Assembly: GCA_028554755.1 (NCBI GenBank)
Contig: JAPTOF010000011.1
Span: 6,414,501 to 6,478,500, forward strand
DNA length: 64,000 nt
Source: Cordia subcordata
Taxonomy: Eukaryota > Streptophyta > Magnoliopsida > Boraginales > Cordiaceae
Reading direction: 5' to 3'
Shown here: positions 1-11,327 of the stretch, piece by piece
Layout: each line of letters starts with the position of its first letter
Numbering within the stretch: the stretch's first letter is position 1
Translations under genes and position numbers: made by a program
Notes under the pieces: model-generated
What the model was told of the DNA's origin: nothing
Seen by the model: the letters and a program-made list of their open reading frames with translations, nothing else
The model's database searches: none

Positions 1-750
1 GGTGGGCCTGCGTGTTTTTTTTTGACACTGTGTGAGAGAGGTCGATTGGGAGGTGGGCCAGTTGGAAGACTGACCCTCTCTTGAAATGTATATACATGGT
101 CTATATCAATGTCTGATATTTGAGATCTCAATGATACGCATGTTAGAAAAAGCCTTGTCAAATAATTATGCGGCTTGTGATGATGAATATGCATATATAA
201 TTGCTTTAATTGGACGTATTCATTACTTTCATCCGAAGTCGTATAAGAAACCTAGTGCGAGTACGAAGCTTTTTCTTAAAAATTTCCCTGCAAAAAAAAA
301 AAAAAAATAGGGCTGTATACAATATTGATGAACACACCAAATAGGTTATTATCAAGGGCTGAAGTTCTATGGTACTGGATTTATTCGAACATTATAATTT
401 TATTAACAATCTTTGCTCATACAAAACACAATTGAATAGACTTCTACGGTATTGGATTTGCTCGTAACATTAAATTTGTGCTCGTGAAACACAATTGAGT
501 ATAAAAGCTGACCCTATCTTTTTTAAAGAGCTATGAGATGTGGAGAACAATGTCTTTAGACTTGGGTGGCATCTATAACCACAAAATAGTCTCTTCTCAG
601 TCTCACATGGCAACACGAACCACTACCACATGCTAACGTGACCATTTTTTTTTTTTTTAATGTTTATTGCTTACCAAATGATCCAATATATCATTTAACG
701 CCAAAGGAGTTTACAAAGCTAAAAATGCGACATTGCTTTGTGCATCACCA
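1..750. other. intergenic, no gene recognised
   Basis: AT-rich non-coding DNA. A 74-codon open frame at 86-310 ends in a lysine run made by poly(A) and resembles no family I know. No RNA gene or structured repeat was recognised. Confidence 0.4.
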
Positions 751-972
751 TGGGCCCGTTTGGATTGATTTTTTTTTTTAAAAAAAACGCTTTTTTAACA
801 GTATTTTTGAAAAGTTAAAAATTATAACTTACAAAAAAAGTTGTATTTGAGACTTTTTCAAAGTTTTAGGTTTTTTTAGACCAAATCAAATAATTATTAT
901 AAATTTAATATAATCTTTAAAAAAAAGAGTACTTCTTTAAAAAAAAAAAAAAAAAAACAATCCAAATAGGAC
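751..972. mobile_element. MITE, about 222 bp, family with 12943-13164
   Basis: The ends are inverted copies of a GTTTGGATTG core: cccgtttggattg on the left and caatccaaatagg on the right, followed by T-rich and A-rich arms. The inside matches the element at 12943-13164 along most of its length, including the central string ATTATTATAAATTTAATATAA (shared with small changes). It has no coding capacity. The class (Mutator, hAT or other) cannot be fixed because no clean target duplication is visible. Confidence 0.7.
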
Positions 973-2008
973 CCATATCAATTGATTGCTCCTGTCCCTA
1001 TCGGATTATTATGTAGCACACAAGATGGGCAACATTCAACTCTTCGTGCTTGAAGATCCTAGTGTCCTATTCTCTTTTGGAATCCAGTAATTATTTTAAT
1101 CGCCATGTGGCTTTTATTACTTTTTCTTTTGGATTCTAAAAACCGTTTTACTAGCATACAGGTAATGCTGTAATATTATAAGCAAAATTTTTAATAATTT
1201 TAAATAATTGTAAATGAGTTATGACAAAATTATATCCACAGTTCGAAATTATTATTAGATTTTTGTTCATAATTTTATAATATTAAATAAAAATTCATAA
1301 TTTTTTTTGGTTTAATTGAAAGCACAAAAACCTAGTCATTTGTTTTAGGTTTCGAGATAACATATTTTAGCCCCGTGATCGTGCTTTGGATGTTTCCCTA
1401 AAGAATATAATTCAATGTTCTCCATAAGATTCTCAGGTATCAATGTCATACTATAATAAAATAAAAAACGTTTGCATCAAAATTTCAATCATCAGGGTAC
1501 ATTCGGCCGGCTTCAAGAGTTACTTCAAAGGTAATGGAAATAAATTAATTAAATAAATAAATACGTAAGTAAAATGCATAGATACAGAGGTCCCCTAGAA
1601 CGCTGCCTGATCATCAGATTATTATTATTAATTTTTTTATTACCTAATAAACAATAACCAGTTTAGTTTTTTCTATTATTAGATATTTCTTCGATAATTA
1701 ACATAGGAAATTAAATGATCCAAATCTTCGAGCACAAATGCTTCTTGATCATATTTTTAAGACACTGGATTAGAGCTTCAAGCCTTGGTCTCCACCTTGA
1801 AGCTATCTTCAAGGACCATGTGTGCAGTTATTATATCCACAGAAATTAAATAGAATAGTTGAATTGCAACTTGTTATGACATAAAATTCTGGTTTCCAAA
1901 TTTATGTTCACATCACCAACATGCAATACATATGTCACAATCACCTTGGTTCTGGCATACTTATAATGGGAAATACAAAACTTGGTCATTCCTTAACATT
2001 ATATATGG
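973..2008. other. intergenic, no gene recognised
   Basis: AT-rich DNA with frequent stops in all frames. I see no gene, RNA gene or repeat that I can support. Confidence 0.4.
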
Positions 2009-3528
2009 GAGAAATGCTATATGTCACCCTTTTTTTTGGTCATTCTTTTCTCACCCCCTTATGTGACATTCTAGTTGGCTAACTAACTAGATAATTTTTT
2101 TTATTTTATTACTTATTTATTTGTCTCTTTCCTTTTAATTTATTTTTTCCTACTCAAATTACCTTTAAATCAATCCCCCTTTTTTTCAGTCCAATTTTAA
2201 ATTCCCTACTCACCATCAATGTCTTTCAAAGTCAATAATTACAAAACTTATCATTAACGTTCCATATTATGTTTCAAAACTTTGCACCATTATTATTATT
2301 ATTATTTTTTTTGTTTTGTCAAAAAGATTGAAATATCATTGCGTCCGAAACGAAATAGTTCGTAGCCAATGCCCACTCTGCCAATATTAGCATTAACAAT
2401 AGCTTTGAGTGGGTGAGGCAAGGTATGTAGCCAGTGAATTTGATCTAACGTGTTTTGCAACTTAACTCCTGAGTCCTAACCATTAAGTTGAATTTGATAG
2501 TTAGTTGAAAATTGAAAAATGGAAGAACAATAAATTTGATAATGGCTGCTAAAGGGTTAAATAAAGGAGGAAAATTTTTTACCGAAATTGAAAAAGGAAA
2601 GAATTGATTGAAAAGTGATTTGGAATAGGAAAAATAAACTAGGAAAAACATATTAGGATGGGAGAGAAAAACTAAAGAAAAAAATAAGAAACTAAGGGTC
2701 TATTCCGCAAATTTAGCTGTTAGAGTAGTTGATAGCTATTTGAGTAGCTGATAGCTGTTGTATTTTAAGTATTAGCAGATAATTATTTAACTACCTGATT
2801 AAACAAAATATGTTTGCTTAGCTAATAAATATTAAATGACGTAAAAAGACATTGATACCATGTTATTATTATTATTGTTATTATGATAATTGTAATTACT
2901 ATTACTATTATAGGAATAAGATAATATATTTCATAATTAGATATTTATTTTTATAATCATATTTTAATATTAAAGTATAACTATTTTTTTGATAAAATAT
3001 TTATATCAATATTACATAAATTAATTTTAATAGATTCAAAATTATTTTGTTAAAAAAAAAGTACTAATAAAACTTATGCTTTCAGTAATGTTGATTATAT
3101 AGAAATTGAAATTCATTTTTATATTATTTCTTATTTATATTTGTGAAAGAAAAGGTAAAAATATAGAGAGAGATTGGAGAAAGAATAGAAAAATCAAAAA
3201 ATATAAAAAAGGTAGAATTGCCAAAAAATAAAATAAAAAGGTAAAAGTTGCCTGAAACATTAAAAGTTTTAGCTTTTGAGAAATGCTAATTAAAACGCTA
3301 AAAGCTACTTGAACGCTAGTTTACCGAATAGCAATAATTTAGCAAAATAGTGTTTTGACCAGTCAAAATACTAAATGTTACTTGAAAAGCTGTAATCGAA
3401 CACACACTAAATTAAAAAAGTAATAAATGAAAAATCTATCTAGTTGGTATATGCCAACTAAAATGCCATGTAAAAAGTGATTGAAAATGTAATGAAAAAA
3501 AAAAGGTAACATATATCATTTCTCATAG
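2009..3528. mobile_element. TIR element with a second element nested inside
   Basis: About 100 bp at the left end (GAGAAATGCTATATGTCACC, then TAGTTGGC and TAGATA-like strings) reappears inverted at the right end, where the reverse complement reads GAGAAATGATATATGTTACC and then TAGTTGGC and TAGATAGAT. These are long, diverged terminal inverted repeats. The middle, 2699-3412, is a separate element listed on its own, so the outer element was about 0.8 kb before that insertion. No transposase was seen. Confidence 0.6.
2699..3412. mobile_element. hAT-like non-autonomous element, nested copy
   Basis: This AT-rich element starts GGGTCTATTCCGC and ends CGAACACACAC. It matches the element at 11328-12230 in inverted orientation: the strings around CTAGCTTTTAGTGTTTGGC, GGTTCAAAACACTA and TTCGGTAAAATAGTG there correspond to the reverse complement of 3300-3410 here. 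It lies inside the 2009-3528 element, so it is the younger insertion. The TTCGGCA-type termini suggest hAT, but no certain 8-bp duplication is visible. Confidence 0.6.
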
Positions 3529-3691
3529 GGGAATCTAATTTTTACATATGTAATTTTAATTTCCAAAATTACTTAAACCTCCACAAATAGATATCTTAAA
3601 TCCACCCTCTAATCAATATTGTTAATTTCCTGGCTCAAGCTTAATTAAGGACCTTTTTAACACACCTCCCAGCCCCAATCTAACTCAATTA

Positions 3692-4447
3692 GAGCCAATT
3701 TAGTTTTCAATTTAGAGAGCCAAATTGACTTTTTTAGCATAAAAGTCCATTTTAAGGACAAGAGAGTGTTTGGTTTTCAATCTTGAAATTCAGCTTGAGC
3801 CTTAAGTCAATAGAGTTTTAGGCTTACACGAAAAAATTAAAATTTTTTACTTTTCCCTTTACAATTTGCGGCAAACAATTTTAATAATTAGACAAAACTA
3901 TCCTCATTATTTTTGTCACTAACATTTCTTTAGTTATAATTATAATTAAAAAATGAATAAGATAATAACATATAATAATTAAAAATAAATAAACTTAATA
4001 ATTTTGAATTTAATCAAAATAAAATAACTAAAATTAATAAAATATGGTAATAAATAACTAAGTTAATTTAATTAAAAAAGAACAAAAAGAAAATAACATA
4101 AACAAATAATAATTCAATTAAAAATAATAATTTAAATATTTAATAATTCAATAATATCTTTTAATTTAACAATAATTTATTTAATTATTCTTGTAATTCA
4201 ATGAATTTTCGTTTATATCACGTAGAGCAAATAATTGTTTGTTATTATAAATTTGAAAATGTCCTTTCAATAATTTAGACAACTAACTATTATTATTAAA
4301 ATGTAAAACTAAACATTATTTTATTTACTAAAAGTCCGTTTAATATAAAAATAACCAAACATATTTCTTTTTTTTTTTTATCAAAACTTTGTTCCTAAAA
4401 GGTCTTTTGACAAACTAGTGTTTTCAAACTAAAAGTCAAACTAGCCC
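3692..4447 (+). mobile_element. TTA-flanked TIR element, 756 bp, family copy A
   Basis: The left end GAGCCAATTTAGTTTTC and the right end (reverse complement GGGCTAGTTTGACTTTT) are related inverted termini, each bounded by TTA (3689-3691 and 4448-4450). A 3-bp TTA duplication is the usual signature of PIF/Harbinger elements. Two more copies lie at 21443-22153 (same orientation) and 36767-37527 (inverted). They share the strings GTGTTTGGTTTT, GAGTTTT and TTAAAATTTTTTACTT in order. There is no open frame, so it must be mobilised in trans. Confidence 0.7.
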
Positions 4448-4485
4448 TTAACCTCTATCCCTACCCTTGTTATTAGAGTTACCAC

Positions 4486-4800
4486 CTCATTTAAAAGTTT
4501 AAACTTATAAAAAGGATATTGGTTTATTTATTTATTGGGTTAACACGTCCCCTCACGTGCAATGTAATTTAAGTTTAAGCTTATAGAAAAGATATTAGTT
4601 TATTTATTGAGTTAACATGCCCCTCACATACAACGTAATTTATTTAGAAGCTTGTACTATTTTTAAATAGATGGCAATGAGTTTTGAACATGAAATCTTT
4701 TGATTACCTATTAGGATTACCATCTCATCTAAAAGTTTTAATGAAGATATTAGTTTATTTATTTATTGGATTAACACTCATCCCCTAGAAGGAACTATTT
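4486..4800. repeat. imperfect tandem repeat, about three units
   Basis: The phrase GATATTAGTTTATTTATTTATTGG followed by TTAACA and CCCCTCAC occurs three times with variation, near 4517, 4587 and 4745. Partial copies of ATTAGAGTTACCACCTCATTTAAAAGTTT occur near 4472 and 4708. The block may come from one older element that duplicated internally. Confidence 0.5.
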
Positions 4801-4895
4801 AGCTTAGCTTACTTCCTCCTTAGCCAGCTTGCTTACTTCTTCTTCTTACTTCTTACTTATTTATTTAGCTTAGCTTACTTACTCTGACTTACTTA

Positions 4896-5954
4896 GGATT
4901 CATTTGATAACGCTATCAAAAATTTTAAAAACAAAAAGCAAAATCATAAATAAAAAACTGTCAACAACAATTAAAAACAGAAACTGTAAACACGTTTAGT
5001 TAAATTATAAAATCTATAAACAAAAATTGAAAACATGTTTAGTTGTCCATAGTTTACAAACTATTCTTGTCTCTTATTTTTCATTTTAGTATTTTATGTT
5101 AAATAAAAAACATGAAAATATTTGAGAATATTTTGTAAAAGACCGATGAGAATATTATAAAATTGATTTATTTTCTTTAAGATTATAATTTCAAAAAATA
5201 AATTTAATTGTTCTGACAATATATTTTATTTTTAATTTTGAAATTTTCTAGAATTTTAATTTATTATTTTATTAATTTATTTTTGTAGAATGTTCTAAAA
5301 ATAATAAAATTATTTTTAAAAATATTTATAAAAATAATTATTTTTAAAAATAATTTTAATTTTAATTCTTAAAATATTTTTAATTTTCTAAAACTAATTA
5401 TAATTTATTAAAATATTTTTAAAATAAATTTAATTCATCAAATTAATTTTTAAATGTATTTTTAATTCTTAAAATTATATTTAATTTTTAAATTTTTTAA
5501 AATTTTTATAAATTAAAATTATTTTCAAAATATTTTAATTTATTAAAAATATTATTCAAAATATTTTTCATTAATTAAAATTATTTTTTCAAAATATTTT
5601 TAATTATTTTTTGACAAATATTTTTATAAAATTAATTTTATTTTTAAAAATATTTTTGAGAAAATATTTTTAAATAATTTTAATTTTAATAATTATTTTG
5701 CAAAAAAAATTGATGAGTTCATATTAATTTTAAAAAGATAATTCTAAAAGGTATTTAGCACAAAGTGAATAAAAGTTTTAAAAACCTGTTGTCACAACCT
5801 AAGAAGACCACTTTTTCTTGTTTATTAAAGTTATAAAAATAGGTTGTTGGTTTTTGTTTTTTTAGAAAATGAAAGCAGAAACAAACGAATTGGTTTTCAA
5901 ATTTTGATCAACGAAAATAGAAAACCGGAAACAACAACAATACCAAACGAGCCC
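4896..5954. mobile_element. TTA-flanked AT-rich TIR element, 1,059 bp
   Basis: The left terminus GGATTCATTTGATAACGC and the reverse complement of the right terminus, GGGCTCGTTTGGTATTG, are related. TTA directly flanks both ends (4893-4895 and 5955-5957). The core is extremely A/T-rich, with dozens of TTTTTAAAAATATTT-like stretches and no open frame. This fits a large MITE-like derivative of a TTA-targeting element (PIF/Harbinger-type). Confidence 0.6.
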
Positions 5955-6227
5955 TTAGCTTAATGCCCTGTTTAGATTGTTTTTTTCTCAAGAAAAGAAA
6001 AATTATCAAAAAACATATATATATATATATTATAATAAGTATTTGAATTGATTTTTTTAATTAAAAAAACCTCAATTTTAACTTTTCTCAAAAGACAAAA
6101 AGTTAAATTTTTCAAAAAAAATCACTTTTTTTTTTTATTGAAAGAAAAAGCTTACCCAAAGGAGCTATAATTTAACTATGTTAATGTCACAACCCTAATC
6201 ATATGTACTCACAAGTCACAACACATA

Positions 6228-6350
6228 GAACCTATTTGGCTCTGCTTATTTGGCCCCAATATATAAGAAAAAAAAAAAAGATTAATTTCTTACGTAATTT
6301 TTTACTATTGGAGCTTATAGGTCCCAATATAAGCACAGCCAAACAGGCTC
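6228..6350. mobile_element. Tourist-like MITE, 123 bp
   Basis: Inverted ends GAACCTATTTGGCTCTGCTTAT and (reverse complement) GAGCCTGTTTGGCTGTGCTTAT are flanked by a 3-bp duplication, ATA, at 6225-6227 and 6351-6353. The sequence folds almost end to end. It belongs with the shorter related copy at 56061-56135. Confidence 0.75.
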
Positions 6351-6353
6351 ATA

Positions 6354-7786
6354 ATACTTGTTTTAATCATCTCGATCTTTACGTCTAGTATTATAAAAAG
6401 GGACAAAAAAAAAACAAAAAGGAATCATGTTCAAGGTATCCAAGTCCAAGCAGCAGAGAGGAGCTTTCTTGATTTTGTGATGGTGGCGGTCGATACTATA
6501 TAGTATATATACCATTTGCTTACAAAATACAATGGGCTGACCATGACAATTGACAAAACTAGTGACCTCACTTTATTGCATTAGCCAAATTTAATGGCAA
6601 CAACCCTGGCTGCTTTTTGAGCCATAAGGAAAGTAATAATTTCGTGATTCTTTTCTTGGGTTCAATGTCCATAGCTTTTTTTTTCTTGTGAGAATTGTAT
6701 GAGAGTTTTGAAATAAAGCCTAGCCAATCACTGTGATGAAAGGTAAAGGTAGAATTAGTCAATAACATGATAAATAACAAATAGTCACGTTATAAAATTT
6801 TAGATCAATAGTTACATATTTTTTGTTATATTTAGAGTAAACGTAGATGAGTAAATGATAACATTTAATTTAGTTAAATTTAGTTACAATTTTTCAGTGT
6901 AATAAAATATTAGGTACATTACATTTTTAAATGTAACAATGATAGTAAATTTTTTATTCATTTTTTTTAGAATATCAAAAAATTTATTATGCTTGCAATT
7001 CTAACTAATATAAATTTAAAAAACGCATTTGTTATATATCAAAAGTGTAACTAAACTTGACTTTCATTTGGTTCACATCGACATTAACTGTACATTCAAG
7101 CATAACAAACATTAGCTACATTTCCAAATGAAATATCAAAATTTAGTTAGTATAACTAGTTAATTTTGTTATACTTATAACATAATATAAGAGCTTAAAA
7201 TATGTACATATAACTATTGGCTTGATTTATTGTAATTCCAACATGCATCCCAGATAGGTTTAATCGATCGAAAGGTGATTCTTTAACTGGAGTAGGATCT
7301 CAATGTGTAAAGTTGGAATCAACCTCGAGTCATGGGTCGTCTTGAAACATTTCATCATCATTTAAGGATTTTAACAGTTTATAATTTGACAATATCCAAT
7401 TAGTCATTACATGAATAGTGAACTATATATATCTTCAAATAACCGTCAAATAATTTAGATCCAGATTCAGGTTAGGAAATCCAGTCAATCTGTTTCATTT
7501 TCAACTATAAATTCAACCAACCAAAAAGAAGTCTTGTAATTCATATCTGGCATATTATTTAAATCTGTTAGTTAATATTCTTTGGCATTAGATCTTTAGC
7601 CATTTTGATAAATTGGCAGGTCACAAGTCACTACGTTCGACACCGTTTTTGGAGATTTGCTTAATAGCTCGAAACTAATAGTCAAAGTCGGGGGCGGTAG
7701 GCATTACACTATGAATTAGTATGTTGTTAACCTAGACAATGACTTCCTCATATTAATCTTCGTACTTGCTGACTTTTTCTTTATTC
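6354..7786. other. intergenic, no gene recognised
   Basis: AT-rich, stop-dense DNA between a MITE and the LTR element. I recognise no gene, RNA or clear repeat. Confidence 0.4.
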
Positions 7787-7791
7787 TTCAT

Positions 7792-8307
7792 TGTTGGGTT
7801 ATGGCTTAAAGTCCAAGTTGATATAAATTAGAAAAGAATTTTAATGAGAATTAAAATTCTAGTTATGGTAAGAGTCTTAATTATGGTAGGATTGATAGAT
7901 GAGGAAATCCTTTGTCTTGGAGGACAAGGAAATCTCCTCTATAAATAGGACTCTTGCATTAGTTGTATAAGGGGTGCCTTAGGAGTGTGTCTTACGACCA
8001 CACCCCATTGGGGTGTGGGTGTGAGAAAGAGCCTGAGAGTATCAAGAGTATCTTATATTTGTTCTAGTCCTGTTGAGGATAGAACCATTATAAGAACTCT
8101 GTGGGGGAGGGTTTAGACTTTTTTGTCCCTGCAAAAAGTCATCACCTGAGTTGTAACCATTATTATTGAATAGTGGAATTTATCCAAAAGGGGATCGTGG
8201 ACGTAGGTAGAGAGCCGAACCATGTTTAATAGCGCGTATTCTTTTCTCGTTACTTGTGCTTTAATTCTGCTGCGTAAGTATGTGTTATGCGTCCTAATTT
8301 CCCAACA
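7792..8307 (+). repeat. 5' LTR, 516 bp
   Basis: It opens TGTTGGGTTATGGC and closes TTTCCCAACA. A TATA box TATAAATA lies at 7940-7947, placing U3 in the first 150 bp or so. Confidence 0.93.
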
Positions 8308-8309
8308 AG

Positions 8310-8321
8310 TGGTATCAGAGC
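8310..8321 (+). other. primer-binding site (initiator-Met tRNA)
   Basis: TGGTATCAGAGC immediately downstream of the 5' LTR is the standard plant minus-strand priming site. Confidence 0.9.
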
Positions 8322-9123
8322 TAGGTTGGAGGGAGGACGCCGGTTTGTATGAAAAACGAAAAAGAAACGTCGAAGAGGAGTAAAAAAAAAATCGCTGATC
8401 TACTTGTCACATTTGGCAGCCTTCCCGGAGTCCGATCGAAGATCCGTTTGTTGCTGTGTTTTCTTCTCAGAGAGAAGAGTAAGCTGCTAAAATTTCGTAA
8501 CGATCTGACGGTTGGATTGTGAGATACAAGTAGGTCAAGTTTTGTGACTGCAGGAGTTTGATTGCGTTGACTGAGGGTCTCCCTATCGTTTTTTGACGTC
8601 CTGAGTTCATTTTTTGAGGTCTGTTTTACCAAATTTCTTGATGTATCGTGGGTGAGCCTTGAAATTGGGTAAAACAGTGAAGTGGTGATGAAATTTTGCG
8701 AAAGTCTATGAAGCATTGTGCGAGCAAACACATTTAGCCGACTAGTGAACAAACTTCTAGAGGAGAGAAGTTTGGATGAGTAGACTAGTTGAAAAAGGTT
8801 CGATTAGAGGGAGAAGTCACGCGAAGAGAGTCTACGTAGCTGAACAATCAGAGTCCTGGCCAGACGACTGATAAGAAATGCGACTGCTGGAAGAGAAGAC
8901 CACATCTGAAATGCCTTGTGTCGAGGGAAGACGCAAACAACCTCAAGAGGTCGAGGTTAGACGGCATGAAGAGAGATGTTGAGGATGACTCCAAAAACCT
9001 GCTAGGATGTGTTGGTAGCTGTTGCCGTGAAGAGTGTTGTCGAGCGAGGGCTCCAGCATGAAGACAGTGAAGAGGTTCCAATTGCGGCAAAGAAGCTTCA
9101 GACTTTTCGCGAAGGGAGGAATT

Positions 9124-9639
9124 TGTTGGGTTATGGCTCAAAGTCCAAACCCATACAAATTAGGAAAGAATTTTAATAAGAATTAAAATTCTAGTTATGG
9201 TAAGAGTCTTAATTATGGTAGGATTGATAGATGAGGAAATCCTTTGTCTTGGAGGACAAGGAAATCTCCTCTATAAATAGCACTCTTGCATTAGTTGTAT
9301 AAGGGGTGCCTTAGGAGTGTGCCTTAGGACCACATCCCATAGGGGTGTGGGTGTGAGAAAGAGCCTGAGAGCATCAAGAGTATCTTATATTCATTCTAGT
9401 CCTGTTGAGGATAGAACCATTATAAGAACTCTATGGGGGAGGGTTTAGACTTTACTGTCCGTGCAAAAAGTCATCACCTGAGTTGTAACCATTATTATTA
9501 AATAGTGGAATTTATCCCAGAGGGGATCGTGGACGTAGGAAAAGGGCCGAACCACGTTTAATAGCACGTATTCTTTTCTCGTTACTTATGCTTTAATTCC
9601 GCTGCGTAAATGTGTGTTATGCGTCCTAATTTCCCAACA
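9124..9639 (+). repeat. 3' LTR, 516 bp
   Basis: It has the same length and ends as the 5' LTR, with TATAAATA at 9272-9279. It is followed by the TTCAT duplication. Confidence 0.93.
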
Positions 9640-9644
9640 TTCAT

Positions 9645-10190
9645 AATTATGCCTAAATAACTTTTATTCATCATTGATATGCATTGATATGGATATGCCC
9701 AAACCTATTGTCATATTTTGGGTCTGAGTACCACCTAACACGAGCAGGGTTTCAAATTATCCGAGTCCGAAGTCTTGCCCTAGCAGTTTTGTTTTATCGG
9801 GTCAAGTATGAAAACTTAGGGATATACCCTAAACGGTCAAGAGATTCGATCCAACTAAGACACCATATGTCATGCGATTGAGACTTTAACACCTACATCA
9901 TTATAGGATAAGCGACCCAAGAGATTGATTCTATCCAAACTCTCTCCCTAAGGATCTACAAATACTCGGCCATAAGACAAGCAAAGGTAGGCAGCTTTCA
10001 AAGCATTAAGCAGTATTTAGTTTCTCTACTTGCCTGACTTGGTTACTGGCTTATCCATAGGAGTTCTTTTGGTTAGTACTATACCGGTGTCCCTAATTTA
10101 ACCAATTAATTGTTTTTCATTGTTTTACAAGTCCATCTAGATTGAGCCAACTAAGTCTTGGTGTCTCTAATTCGACCCAATTAGTTGTTT
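9645..10190. other. unrecognised intergenic DNA
   Basis: This stretch is less AT-rich than its surroundings, with words such as CGAGTCCGAAG and AGCGACCCAAG, and may be a worn LTR. No terminal repeats, primer site or reading frame support a firmer call. Confidence 0.3.
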
Positions 10191-10600
10191 TCTGTTGTTT
10201 TGAAGGTTCATCTAAGTCGAGCCATCTGAATCAAAGCGAAAAAAACTCTACTAATAATCTCCAATATTATCAATCACTTTATGGATTCTTAGTTCGGTTA
10301 GATTACATTAGCTTAGCTGTTTTCCGTTGTTCTGAAGGTTCATCTAAGTCGAGCCATCTGACATCGAGGGAAAAAAACTCTACTAATAATCTCCAATATT
10401 ATCAATCACTATATGGATTCTTAGTTCGGTTAGATTACATTAGCTTTTGGCATTTTCTTAACAGAGGTTTTCTGTTTTACCAAATTCAGCTAAAACACTA
10501 CATTATCAATCTCTATATGGATTCTTAATTCAGTAAGTTACATTGGATTTTGGGATTTTCTTAGCAGAGGTCTTCTTCTTTACCAAATTCTGAAAAATCT
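10191..10600. repeat. 132-bp tandem duplication plus a degenerate following repeat
   Basis: The string GAAGGTTCATCTAAGTCGAG occurs at 10202 and 10334, a spacing of 132 bp. The two units match closely throughout and also share ATCTCCAATATTATCAATCAC and TTAGTTCGGTTAGATTACATTAGC. Further partial units follow: ATATGGATTCTTA recurs near 10515, and TTTTCTTAACAGAGG at about 10451 recurs changed at about 10555. A 128-codon open frame at 10142-10528 runs through the repeat, but it is a by-product with no recognisable domain. Confidence 0.85.
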
Positions 10601-11327
10601 AATTTTATCACTCAAGCTACTTTCTTGCGGGATATACTAGACATTACTCTTTTTTCCATCATTTATCTATTACGTGTTATGTGCACCTAGTTACTATACC
10701 AAATTGCAAACATATATATTTGTACTTTTCTTTCTTAATAATTAAATTTTCTTTATTTGTTTGACATATCAATCAAATATTAACGAAAAGTAATATAAAT
10801 GACCAACAGAAAGAAAAATAATATATAAACAACATTGTTTTCAAGATGACTTTAATTTTCTAATACAAGTTAAACTAGCACGTATAACTTATAATTCACC
10901 GAAAAATCACGAGTTATATACAAAATTCTCATTTTAACGATAATACTTAATATGACCTTTCATCTCTTTGCTCTTTTTTATACGAGAAAAATTCGTATAT
11001 ATATTGAATGATAACTCTTTTGTGTATATGTTAAAATTTTATTATATAGATTATAGGATAAAAAAATATTATATAGATTATAGGATAAAAGAATGAATGG
11101 ATAATATATAGCAATATTTTCATTTTAATAACAATTATTTTTACTAAGGGCTCCTAAATTGACTCTTTTTTAAAAAAACAACACGTTTTTGCAGTAAATA
11201 TTTGACTTAATTTTAAAAAAATAAAAGAACCTTAGATTTTTTCTAAAAGCTAAAATTTTTATTTTGCAAAAATTATTTTGTAAAGAAACTACGAAAATTA
11301 CTTTGAACAAAACTAAGTACGTGTTCG
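10600..11327. other. intergenic, no gene recognised
   Basis: AT-rich DNA with a short direct repeat near 11040-11090 (ATATAGATTATAGGATAAAA twice). No gene was found. Confidence 0.4.

Larger units (their letters stand above)
7792..9639 (+). mobile_element. complete non-autonomous LTR retrotransposon (large TRIM-like)
   Basis: Two direct LTRs of 516 bp (7792-8307 and 9124-9639) start TGTTGGG and end CCCAACA. They enclose 816 bp. A primer-binding site TGGTATCAGAGC, complementary to initiator-methionine tRNA, begins two bases after the first LTR (8310-8321). A purine tract, GAAGGGAGGAA, precedes the second LTR. A 5-bp target duplication, TTCAT, flanks the element (7787-7791 and 9640-9644). The internal region has no gag or pol, so it depends on enzymes of another element. 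The LTRs differ at roughly 30 sites by eye (about 6%), mostly transitions. The size is above classical TRIMs, so it could also be called a small LARD. Confidence 0.93.

Noticed and set aside
86..310. 74-codon open frame at the window start
   Set aside because: Ends in a poly(A)-derived lysine run and shows no domain or splice context.
5965..6168. Possible further MITE beginning GCCCTGTTTAGATTG
   Set aside because: The right end does not pair convincingly and no target duplication is visible; the AT run in the middle blurs the comparison.
8321..9141. Two antisense open frames (143 and 97 codons) inside the LTR element
   Set aside because: They run opposite to the element, show no gag/pol domain and overlap the PBS and purine tract; chance frames in a less AT-rich stretch.
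10142..10528. 128-codon frame with internal protein repeat
   Set aside because: The protein repeat only mirrors the DNA tandem duplication; no start context or homology supports a gene.
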